The notes: generated by a model from the sequence alone, not told the origin. Positions 8,230-17,131 are shown, numbered from the stretch's first letter. The stretch is DNA of 64,000 nucleotides from Lawsonella clevelandensis (GCF_001293125.1 NZ_CP009312.1:1091447-1155446); one strand, 5' to 3'. Program-made: numbers and translations.

Positions 8230-8745
8230 ATGACGACACCTCACCTCACCCCCGCCAACCTCACCCCCGCCAACCTCGCTCCCGCCGACGACACCCCTGG
8301 CACCGCAGCATCCTCCAGCAACGCTGCAGTCAATAGTGCCGCAGGCAACGCTCCCCAAAAGTTCCCCGAAGGCGTCACCCCGCTCGACGCCGACCACCCC
8401 GATGCGGGCTCCGATAACGGCACCTATACCCTTGGCGAGCAATTCCAGCCCGACGTGCAGCCTTTCCCCACCCGGCCCCGCACCTTCAAGGTGCTTAACA
8501 CCAGTAGCGGCAAGGTCGTGGGATTTGCCTTTGCCGCTGGCCAAACCCTCCAGGAACACGCTGCCCGTCACCCCGTCCTCATTCAGGTGTTGAAGGGACG
8601 CGTCACCTTCCATGTGAAGGGGGAGGATGTGGAATTGGTGCCGGGGCGCATCATCCATCTCACGCCGATGCTGCGGCATTCCGTGGAGGCACACGAGGAT
8701 TCGATCCTTACGGTGACGATGCTGCTGCCGCACAACGAAAGCTAG
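8230..8745 (+). CDS. Cupin-domain protein, probably iron-regulated
   Basis: A small single-domain cupin of 171 residues. The barrel is in the C-terminal half: TLQEHAARHPVLIQVLKG, then the second motif PGRIIHLTPMLRHSVEA, giving the His/Glu ligands of a metal site. The N-terminus is low-complexity with repeated LTPAN units. Substrate is unknown; cupins of this type are often small dioxygenase-like or sugar-binding proteins. The start is uncertain: the ATG at 8230 is the best in-frame methionine, and 8164 (193 residues) has no ribosome site. A consensus DtxR box lies about 105 bases upstream. Confidence 0.8.
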   Translation: MTTPHLTPANLTPANLAPADDTPGTAASSSNAAVNSAAGNAPQKFPEGVTPLDADHPDAGSDNGTYTLGEQFQPDVQPFPTRPRTFKVLNTSSGKVVGFAFAAGQTLQEHAARHPVLIQVLKGRVTFHVKGEDVELVPGRIIHLTPMLRHSVEAHEDSILTVTMLLPHNES

Positions 8746-8841
8746 CCGCGCGCGGCACATCTAAGACGCAGTACACCTAAGAAGCGGTGCGTTGAAACCG
8801 CAGCACACATTAACGCAGTACACACAGACGCAGAGACGCAC

Positions 8842-8886
8842 TCGCCCGGCGACAGTGTGGCCGAGGTTCCACATGCCGCCGGGCGA
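8842..8886. terminator. Bidirectional hairpin between cupin and SDR genes
   Basis: A 9-bp GC stem TCGCCCGGC/GCCGGGCGA (8842-8850 with 8878-8886) is extended by TGTGG/CCACA inside. It lies between convergent genes. Confidence 0.65.
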
Positions 8887-8933
8887 GACATCTTGAGAGC
8901 AGCTTGATAAGCCGCGTAATAGTAGCGCCAGGC

Positions 8934-9806
8934 TTACTTCTTTTGGCTCTGGCGGCCGACGAAGTCATCCATGGAGGCGTTGATGCCCAGCCAGGTGCTG
9001 ACGATGTCATACCAGTGGGTCGGCAGGACGCGCACCAGGCTGGTGGCGTACTGCACGAGCTTCGGGATGAAGAGTTCCGGCTGGCCAGCTTCGATGGCGT
9101 CCAGGATCTTCATGGATACCTTGTACTGGTCCAGGATGGGGAAGAGCAGCGGGACCTTGGTCTTGGCACCTTCGAACATGCCGGTGTTGACGTAGAACGG
9201 GTAGATGGTGAGGATTTGGACGGCGGAGTGTTCCTTGGCGAGCTCGTTGCGGAGGGATTCCAGCATGCCGCGGACGCCCCACTTGGTGGCGCAGTAGTCG
9301 GTCATGTTGGCGGGGCCGACGGTGCCGGCGGCGGAGGAGATGACGGCGATGTGTCCGTGGTTGCGGGACTTCATCTGGCCGAGGAAGGCGCGGGTGACGC
9401 TGAACACGCCGCGAAGGTTAATGTCGAGGGAGCGGTCGATTTGTTCGTCGGTGAGTTCGAGGAGGCTCTTGCCGGAGACCACGCCGGCGCATTGGATGAG
9501 GATGTCGACTTTGCCGAAGTCCTTGAGGGTTTGTTCGGCTTGGGCGTTGACGTTCTCGACGTCGGCGACGTTGACTTTGTAGCCGCCGGCTTTGATGCCG
9601 AGCCCTTCAAGGGTGGCGACGGTTTCGTCTAGGCGGGCGATGTCCCAGATGATGATGGCGCTGGCGCCGCGTTTTGCACATTCTTTGGCCATGATGAGGC
9701 CCATACCGCTGGTGCCACCGGTGATAAGGACGGTTTGTCCGGAGATCTTGGTTCCCTTGTTGAGGGATAGGGTGTTGCCAATTTTCTTGATGAGGGATGA
9801 GACCAT
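8934..9806 (-). CDS. Short-chain dehydrogenase/reductase (retinol-dehydrogenase-like SDR)
   Basis: A classical NAD(P)-dependent SDR of 290 residues. It has the Rossmann motif TGGTSGMG, CAG in place of NNAG, and the catalytic Ser-Tyr-Lys set in ISSAAGTVGPANMTDYCATKWG. The later stretch IYPFYVNTGMFEGAK resembles SDRs acting on long-chain or isoprenoid alcohols (SDR16C type). I start at the ATG at 9806 because AAGGA lies 11 bases upstream and the longer frame from 9923 adds 39 residues without family likeness. It probably acts on a lipid alcohol or aldehyde; the substrate is an inference. Confidence 0.85.
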   Translation of the reverse strand: MVSSLIKKIGNTLSLNKGTKISGQTVLITGGTSGMGLIMAKECAKRGASAIIIWDIARLDETVATLEGLGIKAGGYKVNVADVENVNAQAEQTLKDFGKVDILIQCAGVVSGKSLLELTDEQIDRSLDINLRGVFSVTRAFLGQMKSRNHGHIAVISSAAGTVGPANMTDYCATKWGVRGMLESLRNELAKEHSAVQILTIYPFYVNTGMFEGAKTKVPLLFPILDQYKVSMKILDAIEAGQPELFIPKLVQYATSLVRVLPTHWYDIVSTWLGINASMDDFVGRQSQKK

Positions 9807-10416
9807 TGTCGAACCATTCCTTGAAAAGATAGGGAAAGGGTCAGCGGTGTGAAACCTAGCGGACGATTCACGTGTAACGCTTGACCTGTTGCTTTGGGAT
9901 GAGCGGTGCGTACCGTGCATCACAGCTATTGACGTTAGTGGCCTAGTTCACAGAAATGGTTAGGTTTCTTACGAAATTTTAAATTCGAGGTAATCAAGGA
10001 AAAAGTGCAGGATACAAACCTCTCTATTCACTCTTAGCGAGTATTAAATATGGCAACTTTGGAATTTTAATGGTGGGGTGACGATTCTTGAAGGTTGTTT
10101 CACAACGTGTATGTAGGGAGTGGGGGAGTCTATATAAGGGCGGGGAGTGTAGGCGAAGGGTAAGGGTGAGGGCAGGCAAGGGGTGAGGCCGAGGGGTCGG
10201 GGAGTGGCGCGCAGTAACACGCCCACGCCACTACGAGATTCTGTGAGTTAGCTCACCACAAGAGCTATGCACGAGGGAATAGGCGACCTCCCTAAACGCC
10301 CATAACACCACAATATGTAGTAGGTATCATTTAACTATTCCACTACATTCCCCACTCCGAGCACCTTTGCAGCGCTAAGCTAAACACCTAGCCCAGCACC
10401 ACGAAGGAGGCATCCG
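9807..10416. other. 610-base gene-free region with G-rich tract
   Basis: The first part (9950-10080) is AT-rich and likely holds the SDR promoter. The second part (10118-10207) is a G-rich purine tract. The part before nrdG has no recognised riboswitch. No ORF here is supported. Confidence 0.5.
10158..10183 (+). other. Candidate G-quadruplex motif
   Basis: Four G runs with loops of 3, 3 and 7 bases (GGG-TAA-GGG-TGA-GGG-CAGGCAA-GGGG) meet the usual G3+N1-7 rule. More G runs flank it at 10115-10145 and 10193-10203. Confidence 0.55.
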
Positions 10417-11184
10417 ATGGCCACAGCCACCACCCCCACCCGTGTGTACCTCACCCGCCGCCAACTCGCCTCCGCCGACAGCCTCACCGTCGCCGGCCTC
10501 GTCCGCCTCTCCACCGTGGACTGGCCCGGCCGCATGGTCTCCACTATCTTCCTGCAGGGCTGCCCCTGGAACTGCATCTATTGCCACAACCCAGACCTCA
10601 TCGACTGCCGCACCTCCGGCATTATGGCCTGGGCAGATGTGGAAACTTTCCTACAGCGCCGCCAAGGGCTCCTCGACGGCGTCGTCTTCACCGGAGGCGA
10701 ACCCACCCGCCAGCGTGGCCTCATGGACGCTATGGAACGCGCCCACACCCTGGGCTTCCAGGTGGGACTCCACACTATGGGCGCCTACCCCACCCTGCTG
10801 CGGCCCCTGCTCCCCCTTATCGATTGGGTGGGCTTCGATATCAAAGCCGCTCCCACCCACTATGGCAGCATCATTGCCACCGATGTGCGGAGCAGCATTG
10901 GCACGGTCGGTTCCCGCCACGCCATGGAATCCCTCGACATGCTGCTGGACGCCGGCATCGAGGTACAGGCCCGCACTACCCTCCACCCGGACTCTGTTGC
11001 CATCACTGATCTTCCCGCCATTGTGGAGTTGCTGCAGTGTAAAGGCGTGGGCTCCTACCGACTCCAACAAGCTCGCGCGGAAGGGGCCCGCCAAGAATTG
11101 CCGGACGGCCGCACCCTCAGCTACGACCGACCCGGATGGGACGCTGAGTTTGAAGCGCTGAAAGCCCGCTACGACTTCGGCTAA
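10417..11184 (+). CDS. nrdG: Anaerobic ribonucleoside-triphosphate reductase activating protein (radical SAM)
   Basis: NrdG uses S-adenosylmethionine and a 4Fe-4S cluster to create the glycyl radical of the anaerobic reductase NrdD. The 255 residues contain the cluster motif CPWNCIYC (CX3CX2C) in FLQGCPWNCIYCHNPDL, then FTGGEPTRQ, the SAM-binding GGE motif, and the later DIKAAP. The N-terminal SLTVAGLVRLSTVDWPGR is typical of the longer actinobacterial form. AAGGAGG lies 7 bases before the ATG. No nrdD is present nearby, so the partner must be elsewhere or this activates another glycyl-radical enzyme. It implies growth without oxygen. Confidence 0.87.
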   Translation: MATATTPTRVYLTRRQLASADSLTVAGLVRLSTVDWPGRMVSTIFLQGCPWNCIYCHNPDLIDCRTSGIMAWADVETFLQRRQGLLDGVVFTGGEPTRQRGLMDAMERAHTLGFQVGLHTMGAYPTLLRPLLPLIDWVGFDIKAAPTHYGSIIATDVRSSIGTVGSRHAMESLDMLLDAGIEVQARTTLHPDSVAITDLPAIVELLQCKGVGSYRLQQARAEGARQELPDGRTLSYDRPGWDAEFEALKARYDFG

Positions 11185-11250
11185 ACTGCCAGCATGAGAC
11201 AGCAGCCCCACAGCAGAGCGCACTAACCTCACTCATCTTTGGAGGACCGC

Positions 11251-11988
11251 ATGTTCCAGCTACCCGCCACCCCCACCGACTACCCACCTCAGCAGACTGA
11301 CCAGCCACTGGTCGCCGTCGCCGGCCCACACACCCAACAGCTGTGGGAGGCCGCCCTGCCGTTCTTCCGGGACATTATGGCTACCCCGTTCGTCACGCAG
11401 TTGGGTGACGGCACCCTCGCAGCCCCCGAATACCACTACTACCTGCAGCAGGATAACCACTATCTGGAGACCTACATCAACGGTCTCCGCTCGCTTGGGC
11501 GCAGCGCCCCCGACGCCACCACCGCCGCGTTCTGGAACGACGCCGCCGCCCTCTCCGAAGGCGAAGTGGACTCCCACAACAGCGAACTGGAGGGTGGCAA
11601 CGCCGTCGAAGAACAGGGCTCCCCGTCCCCCAGCAACCTCGCATACCAGGCATTTCTGCGCGACGCGTGCGCTACTCAGCCCTACGCCGTCGGTGCTACC
11701 GCCATGCTGCCCTGCTTCTGGACCTACCCGGAGGTGGCGCTGCGGTTGCTGCCCGCCTACCGGGCGTGGACGGCAGACCACCCGGGGGAACAACACCCCT
11801 ATGAGGAATGGATCATGCTCTACTCTGGTGACGGGTTTGTGGAGCCGTGTACACAGGCTATCGCACTGGTCGAGGAGGCGCTGTCGCAAGCAACGCCGGA
11901 GGAAGTTGCCGTAGCTGTGGGCGAGTTTTGCATAGGGACATTACACGAGGTGATGTTCTTCGATCAGTCCCGCCTGCATTTTTCTTAG
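11251..11988 (+). CDS. tenA: TenA/thiaminase II family protein
   Basis: TenA proteins hydrolyse amino-pyrimidine breakdown products of thiamine for salvage. The 245 residues show the family signatures: YYLQQDNHYLETY near the start, the catalytic-Cys motif AMLPCFWTY, YEEWIMLYSG, and the C-terminal Glu in LHEVMFFDQS. A TTG at 11239 would extend the protein by four residues, but that codon lies inside the ribosome site GGAGG (11241-11245), so the ATG at 11251 is used. It lies 66 bases after nrdG, perhaps cotranscribed. No TPP riboswitch is visible in that short gap. Confidence 0.85.
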   Translation: MFQLPATPTDYPPQQTDQPLVAVAGPHTQQLWEAALPFFRDIMATPFVTQLGDGTLAAPEYHYYLQQDNHYLETYINGLRSLGRSAPDATTAAFWNDAAALSEGEVDSHNSELEGGNAVEEQGSPSPSNLAYQAFLRDACATQPYAVGATAMLPCFWTYPEVALRLLPAYRAWTADHPGEQHPYEEWIMLYSGDGFVEPCTQAIALVEEALSQATPEEVAVAVGEFCIGTLHEVMFFDQSRLHFS

Positions 11989-12000
11989 CAGCCGAGAAAT

Positions 12001-12034
12001 CGCCCAACACTACCCCTTTTGGCGGCAGTGGGCG
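12001..12034 (+). terminator. Imperfect hairpin after tenA
   Basis: CGCCC/GGGCG plus CACT/AGTG arms with a bulge form a hairpin shortly after the tenA stop. There is no T run, so termination is only possible. Confidence 0.35.
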
Positions 12035-12116
12035 AATGTTTGGCAAATGTGTAAAGCCTCAGTGAATACCGAAAAACCACGAGCCACCCGCGTTCAATAC
12101 GGGTAGCCTTAGAAGC

Positions 12117-13100
12117 ATGGAACCCGCAGACACCACTATTCACGCCAACGCCTCCGCACACGCTAGCGGCGCGAATTCCTGCAGCGCCGCCAAAGTCCAC
12201 ACGGTAGCCGTCACCGGCTCCACTGGCCTCGTCGGCAAGGCCCTCTGCGAAGAGCTCCGCAAAGAGGGCTATCACGTCATCCGCCTGCTCCGCGAGGGTG
12301 CCCGTGGCCTCGACGACCGCACCTGGAACCCCACCAACCCCAACCCTGGCATCCTCAACGGCGTCGACGCCCTCATCCACCTTGCCGGCGAAAGTACAGA
12401 AGGTATTTGGACCCAGGACAAGAAGCGTCGTATCCGCGACTCGCGCGTCATCCCCACCCGCAAGCTAGCGGAACTCGTCGCCCAGTCCGAGACCGTCCAC
12501 ACTTTCATCTGTGCCAGCGCCATCAGCATCTACGGCGATAGTCGCGGCGCTGAAGTCCTCACCGAAGTCTCTGCCCCAGGTGATGGGTTCTTCGCCGACG
12601 TCGTCCAAAAGTGGGAAGGCGCCTGCCAGCCGGCCCGCGCCGCCGGGAAGCGCGTCGTCAACGTGCGCACCGGCATTGTGCTGTCCCGTGACGGCGGTGT
12701 GTTGCCACTCCTCGTCGATATCTTCAACTGGGGTGGCGGTGGCCTCATCGGTATGGGGAAGCGGTGGATGTCCTGGATCGACATTGATGACCTCACCCGC
12801 ATCTACGCCATGATGCTCACCTGCGACAAAATCGAGGGACCCATCAATGCCACTAGCCCAGAGCCCTGTACCAACTCGCACTTCACCAAGGCGCTGGGCA
12901 TAGTGCTGGACCGACCCACGGGACTCATCATCCCCGCCATCGCCTCCACCATGGTGGGGCACCAGGGAGCCCGCCAGCTGGCCATGTCCGACCAGCGTGC
13001 CCAACCGCGCAAGCTGCAAGATCTGCCCAACCACGGGTTCTTCTTCCAGTACCGCACCATCGAGCAGTCTCTCTACCACCAGCTGCCGGAAGACGACTAG
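12117..13100 (+). CDS. TIGR01777-family NAD(P)-dependent epimerase-like protein
   Basis: An extended-SDR protein of 327 residues. It has the nucleotide-binding VTGSTGLVG, the family stretch IHLAGES, KKRRIRDSRVIPTRKLAELV, the ISIYGDSRG segment with the catalytic Tyr, and RTGIVLSRDGGVLPLL, followed by RWMSWIDIDDL, which is diagnostic for TIGR01777 (YfcH/SulA-like). The activity of the family is unproven, and the C-terminus has the usual DUF1731-like helix region. The first 20 residues are Ala/Ser-rich and may not all be translated, since the ribosome site before 12117 is weak. Confidence 0.85.
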   Translation: MEPADTTIHANASAHASGANSCSAAKVHTVAVTGSTGLVGKALCEELRKEGYHVIRLLREGARGLDDRTWNPTNPNPGILNGVDALIHLAGESTEGIWTQDKKRRIRDSRVIPTRKLAELVAQSETVHTFICASAISIYGDSRGAEVLTEVSAPGDGFFADVVQKWEGACQPARAAGKRVVNVRTGIVLSRDGGVLPLLVDIFNWGGGGLIGMGKRWMSWIDIDDLTRIYAMMLTCDKIEGPINATSPEPCTNSHFTKALGIVLDRPTGLIIPAIASTMVGHQGARQLAMSDQRAQPRKLQDLPNHGFFFQYRTIEQSLYHQLPEDD

Positions 13101-13123
13101 TTTTCCCCTCGTTTTCTCCCAAC

Positions 13124-13149
13124 CTTCAGGCTCCGCTACTAGCCTGAAG
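13124..13149 (+). promoter_or_regulatory. Hairpin covering the ribosome site of the first agpS-like gene
   Basis: A perfect 9-bp stem CTTCAGGCT/AGCCTGAAG (13124-13132 with 13141-13149) ends two bases before the ATG at 13152. The 3' arm contains the only Shine-Dalgarno-like bases (GAAG). No T run follows, so it is more likely a translation-control element than a terminator. Confidence 0.55.
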
Positions 13150-13151
13150 AT

Positions 13152-14780
13152 ATGACTGCTACAGAAAACATGTCCAAAGTCCCCCTTCCCCCCATGTACT
13201 ACAACCTGTGGGGAGTTCCTGAAGAAGCCAAGCCCCTCAGCGAGGACATAAAGAAACTCCTCATGAGTGTTTTCGGCATCAGCGGCGACGTCACTCCCAA
13301 CCTCGACAGCTCCCAGGTGAAGCTGGAAGAGTCCCGCATCTCCGCGGAACACCGGGCTGGCCTCGCCAAGATTGTTGGTGAGGAGTACGTCAGCACCGAG
13401 CACGAGCAGCGCCTCCGCCGTGCTGCTGGTAAGTCCTCCGCTGACCAACTCTTTTTCGCCAGCGGCAAGACTGTCCCCGCACCCGACGCCGTGGTCGCCC
13501 CTGCCAACGAGGACGAACTGCTAGCCATCCTGCAGTACTGTTCCCAGGAAGGCATCGCTGTGGTGCCCTTCTCTGGCGGCACCAGCGTTGTGGGCGGCCT
13601 CCGACCGCTGCGCGGAAAGTTTAGCTCCGTCATCAGCGTCGACATGGCCCGCATCAACCAGCTCATCAGCATCGACGAGCAGTCCATGACCGCCACCTTC
13701 GGTGCCGGAATCCCCGGCCCAGAGGCTGAAAAACTGCTTCACGAGAAGGGCTACCAGATCGGACACCTGCCCCAGTCCTTCCCCTACGCGGTACTCGGTG
13801 GTTACGCCGCCACCCGCTCCTCCGGCCAAAGCTCCGCCGGCTACGGCCCATTCGACCAGATGGTGCGCCACATCCGCATGGTCACCCCGCAGGGCATTTG
13901 GGAATCTTCCAAAGCTCCCTTCTCCGCTGCCGGCCCGGATCTGCGCCAGCTCATCATCGGCTCGGAGGGCACCTTCGGCATCATCAGTGAAGTCACCGTC
14001 AACATCCACCCGGTGCGGGAAACTGTCCGCCACGAAGCCTTCGTCTTTCCGGACTTCGCTACCGGTGCGGAAGCCCTCCGTAAGGTCACCCAGGCTGGTA
14101 CTGGGGTGACGGTGCTGCGTCTGTCTGACGAGATTGAATCCGCCATGAACCTGGCCACCGTCGACGACCTCGGTTCCGACGAGAAGGTGGGTGGCTGCCT
14201 GGCTATCACTATGTACGAGGGCACCGAGGAACACGCCCGCCTCGCCCATGAGGAAACCCGCAACATTATGCTGGCGAACGGAGCCACCTCCCTGGGTGCC
14301 GGCCCGGCGGAGGAGTGGGAGAAGAACCGTTTCAACGCCCCCAGTCTGCGCGACTCGCTGATTGTCAACGAGATTCTCTCCGACACCTGCGAGACCGCCA
14401 CCGACTGGTCGAACCTCATCAATTTGAAGGCCAAGGTGACGGAGAAGATGGTGGCGCGCCTGACCAAGGGCGGCAAGCCAGCCCTCGTCATGTGCCACAT
14501 TTCGCACGTGTGCCACGCTGGCGCCAGCCTCTACTTCACCTTTGTGGCGAAGCAGGATGAGGATCCGGTGGCCCAGTACTTCGATGCTAAGCAGGGTCTG
14601 CTGGATGCCATTGAAGAGGTGGGTGGCACGGTGTCGCACCACCACGCAGTGGGCACTGACCACCTGTCCGGCATGCGCTGGGAGATCGGCGACCTGGGCG
14701 TGACCGTACTGCAGTCCGTGAAGGATGCGCTGGACCCGGCCGGCATTATGAACCCGGGGAAGTTAATCCCGCAGGACTAG
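13152..14780 (+). CDS. FAD-binding oxidase, alkyldihydroxyacetonephosphate synthase-like (paralogue 1)
   Basis: A VAO-family flavoenzyme of 542 residues with a FAD_binding_4 domain (about 95-280) and an FAD-oxidase C domain. Visible signatures are VVPFSGGTSVVGGL (FAD pyrophosphate loop), GHLPQSFPYAVLGGYAATRSSGQSS in segments, IIGSEGTFGII, and the active-site His triad HHHAVGTDH. In eukaryotes AGPS swaps the acyl chain of acyl-DHAP for a fatty alcohol to make ether lipid; actinobacterial homologues may do this or oxidise a hydroxy-acid. The next gene is a tandem paralogue with its own leader. The start is covered by a hairpin. Confidence 0.82.
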   Translation: MTATENMSKVPLPPMYYNLWGVPEEAKPLSEDIKKLLMSVFGISGDVTPNLDSSQVKLEESRISAEHRAGLAKIVGEEYVSTEHEQRLRRAAGKSSADQLFFASGKTVPAPDAVVAPANEDELLAILQYCSQEGIAVVPFSGGTSVVGGLRPLRGKFSSVISVDMARINQLISIDEQSMTATFGAGIPGPEAEKLLHEKGYQIGHLPQSFPYAVLGGYAATRSSGQSSAGYGPFDQMVRHIRMVTPQGIWESSKAPFSAAGPDLRQLIIGSEGTFGIISEVTVNIHPVRETVRHEAFVFPDFATGAEALRKVTQAGTGVTVLRLSDEIESAMNLATVDDLGSDEKVGGCLAITMYEGTEEHARLAHEETRNIMLANGATSLGAGPAEEWEKNRFNAPSLRDSLIVNEILSDTCETATDWSNLINLKAKVTEKMVARLTKGGKPALVMCHISHVCHAGASLYFTFVAKQDEDPVAQYFDAKQGLLDAIEEVGGTVSHHHAVGTDHLSGMRWEIGDLGVTVLQSVKDALDPAGIMNPGKLIPQD

Positions 14781-15151
14781 CCGCAGGATGGTCCGGAGGG
14801 ATGAGCCGGCACTGTCCGCGGGACTAGCTGTTAGGTTTGTTTGAAGAGCCCCTTAGTGTGTGCCCTTGTTGGGGGTGGCGCGCTGGGGGGTTCTTTGTGT
14901 GTGGGGTGGGTTGGGGGTGGTGTGTTGGTGTGTTTTGGGCTGGCGGTTGTGGGTCGGTGTGGCAAGTGGTCTGCACTATTTTTGTGTTCTGAGCTGCTGT
15001 TTTTAACACATCTTAAAAAAGTGTCACTTTTGTCTAGGCATTTTTGCGTTTGCACGCTACACTGAAAACTAGTTACAGATCATCTAAAAGTGTAACGCCT
15101 TCGTTTCTCTCAACAAAAGCATCCACACCTCTACTGAAAGGACCCTCTTCC
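14781..15151. other. Gap between the agpS-like genes with a G/T-rich tract
   Basis: This 371-base gap has a strongly G/T-rich stretch (about 14860-14960) with several G3-G6 runs, then an AT-rich stretch with TACACT at 15058-15063 as a possible -10 box for the second gene. No gene is seen. Confidence 0.45.
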
Positions 15152-16843
15152 ATGGGTATTCAGGAAGACATCAAGCCCCGTATGCGCTGGTGGGGCTGGG
15201 GCGTCGACGGACACGACAAGCCCATCAAGCCGGGCGCCACGGAAATTCTGAAGAACGTCTGCGGCATGGAAGACGTCCACAATCCCCCCATTAATCTGGA
15301 GGATGTGAAGGTTAATCCCTCCAAGCTCGATGCCGACGACATCGCTGCCCTCAAGGCAGTCGTGGGTGACGAGTTCTTCAAGGATGACCACTACACCCGC
15401 GTCATGCACACCTACGGCCGCAGCTACCCGGACCTCCTCCGCCTGCGCCTCGGCAAGTGTGAAGGTGCCCCGGACGCCATCGTCTACCCCGGCTCTGAAG
15501 ACGACATCGCAAAGCTCTTCGAGGTCTGCGCGGAGCGCGGCATCGCCGTCATCCCCTTCGGTGGCGGCACCTCCGTTGCCGGTGGCGTGGAAGCCATGCG
15601 CGGCAAGTTCGAGAAGGCTATTTCCATCTCCATGCTCCGCTTCAACAAGATCGTGGAGATCGACACCAAGGCCATGACCGTGACCGTCCAACCCGGTGTT
15701 TTTGGTCCGGATCTGGAAGCTGAACTCGGCAAGTGGGGCGTCACCGTCGGCCACTTCCCGCAGTCCTTCGAATTCTCGACCATCGGTGGCTGGGCCTCCT
15801 GCCGCTCCGCCGGCCAGGAATCCTCCGGCTACGGCCGCATCGACAAGAACATTGTCGGTCTCCGCGTCGTCACCCCGCGCGGCCCCATGGACATCCGCAC
15901 CGTGCCCTCCACTGCTGCCGGCCCCGACCCGCGCCAGCTCTTCCTCGGCTCCGAAGGCGTCTTCGGCATCATCACCGAGGTCACCGTGCAGATCCACAAG
16001 AAGCCCGAGACCATGGTCTTCGACAGCTACTTCTTCCCGTCCTTCGCCGAAGGCATCGAGGTCTTCCGTGAACTCGAGCAGAACGGCGACATGCCGCACC
16101 TCGCTCGCCTCTCCAACGAGAAGGAAACCGACTTCGGCATCAAGCAGCTGGGCGGCGGCAACCTGGGCAAGACCCTCAGCCGCTACCTGTCCCTGCGTGG
16201 CCAGTCCACCCCCTGTATGGCAGTGTTCGCCTTCGGCGGCAATAAGCTGAAGGCCCGCTCCGACCGTGAAGCTTTCGCTATGAAGCTCACTGGTAAGGGT
16301 GGCGTGCGCCTCGGCCCGACCGCCGGCATGATGTGGATTAAGGAACGCTTCACCAGCCCCTACCTGCGTGACGTCATGATGACCTCCGACATCGCCGTCG
16401 ACACCCTGGAAACCTGCACCACCTGGGATAACGCCATGAACCTCCATGATCACATCGTGGAAGACATGGAAGCCGCTGGAGAGAAGCACGGCACCCCGCT
16501 GTACCTCTTCTGCCACGTGTCCCACCTGTACCAATCCGGCTGCTCCCTCTACTTCACCTACTTTATGAAGGAGAAGAAGGGCGAAGAGCTTCAGCAGTGG
16601 GCCGACGTCAAGGACGCCGCCACCAACGCCATGGAGAAGTACGCCGGTACCTGTACTCACCACCATGGTGTGGGCCAGGATCACGCTCCCGGCCTGCTGG
16701 TCGAGAATGGCGATATGTGGATTGAGTTCCTCCGCTACGCCAAGAAGTTCTACGACCCGGCTGGCATTCTGAACCCGTGCAAGCTGCAGGATGGCCCTGT
16801 GTCCCTGCGTGCACGTTACGAAGCGGACGATCCGCTGCGTTAA
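15152..16843 (+). CDS. Alkyldihydroxyacetonephosphate synthase-like flavoenzyme (paralogue 2)
   Basis: A 563-residue paralogue of the preceding gene. The N-terminal MRWWGWGVDG followed by KPGATEILKNV is close to the AGPS start (WNGWG...). The FAD domain shows VIPFGGGTSVAGGV, the Pro-Gln-Ser-Phe segment before IGGWASCRSAGQESSGYG, LGSEGVFGIITEV and the active-site HHHGVGQDH. This copy looks the more AGPS-like of the two. AAAGGA lies 10 bases before the ATG at 15152; an upstream in-frame ATG at 15044 adds an unconserved Ser/Thr-rich leader. Two divergent copies in tandem suggest different acyl or alkyl substrates, which is an inference. Confidence 0.85.
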   Translation: MGIQEDIKPRMRWWGWGVDGHDKPIKPGATEILKNVCGMEDVHNPPINLEDVKVNPSKLDADDIAALKAVVGDEFFKDDHYTRVMHTYGRSYPDLLRLRLGKCEGAPDAIVYPGSEDDIAKLFEVCAERGIAVIPFGGGTSVAGGVEAMRGKFEKAISISMLRFNKIVEIDTKAMTVTVQPGVFGPDLEAELGKWGVTVGHFPQSFEFSTIGGWASCRSAGQESSGYGRIDKNIVGLRVVTPRGPMDIRTVPSTAAGPDPRQLFLGSEGVFGIITEVTVQIHKKPETMVFDSYFFPSFAEGIEVFRELEQNGDMPHLARLSNEKETDFGIKQLGGGNLGKTLSRYLSLRGQSTPCMAVFAFGGNKLKARSDREAFAMKLTGKGGVRLGPTAGMMWIKERFTSPYLRDVMMTSDIAVDTLETCTTWDNAMNLHDHIVEDMEAAGEKHGTPLYLFCHVSHLYQSGCSLYFTYFMKEKKGEELQQWADVKDAATNAMEKYAGTCTHHHGVGQDHAPGLLVENGDMWIEFLRYAKKFYDPAGILNPCKLQDGPVSLRARYEADDPLR

Positions 16844-16977
16844 AAGACGCCCCACCACTGCTGCCCCTGGTTCGCACAATCCTTGGGTAGGAGAAGTTGG
16901 GTGAAAACGTCCCCGAAAGGGGGCAACTAGAGAAGTTGATCGGTACAACAACTCAACAGTGAAGTAGTGAAAACGGG

Positions 16978-17020
16978 CCGCAGGGCGGCGTCATCTTAGG
17001 GGAGATGCGCTGCCCTGCGG
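16978..17020 (+). terminator. Terminator hairpin after the agpS-like genes
   Basis: CCGCAGGGC/GCCCTGCGG (9 bp), then GCG/CGC and CATCT/AGATG, form a long stem in the 336-base gap 16844-17179. TTCACTTTG follows. The rest of the gap is AT-rich leader of the lipase gene. Confidence 0.7.
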
Positions 17021-17131
17021 TTCACTTTGTAGTTTCCTCCTAGTATGCGTCGATACAGATGGGATCAGAGGCAAAAAATACTGTCAATTTACAGAATATG
17101 AATGGAGTAATACTAGTAGACACTTACATAC

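Noticed and set aside
11185-11250. TPP riboswitch before tenA
   Set aside because: The gap is only 66 bases and lacks the THI-box sequence.
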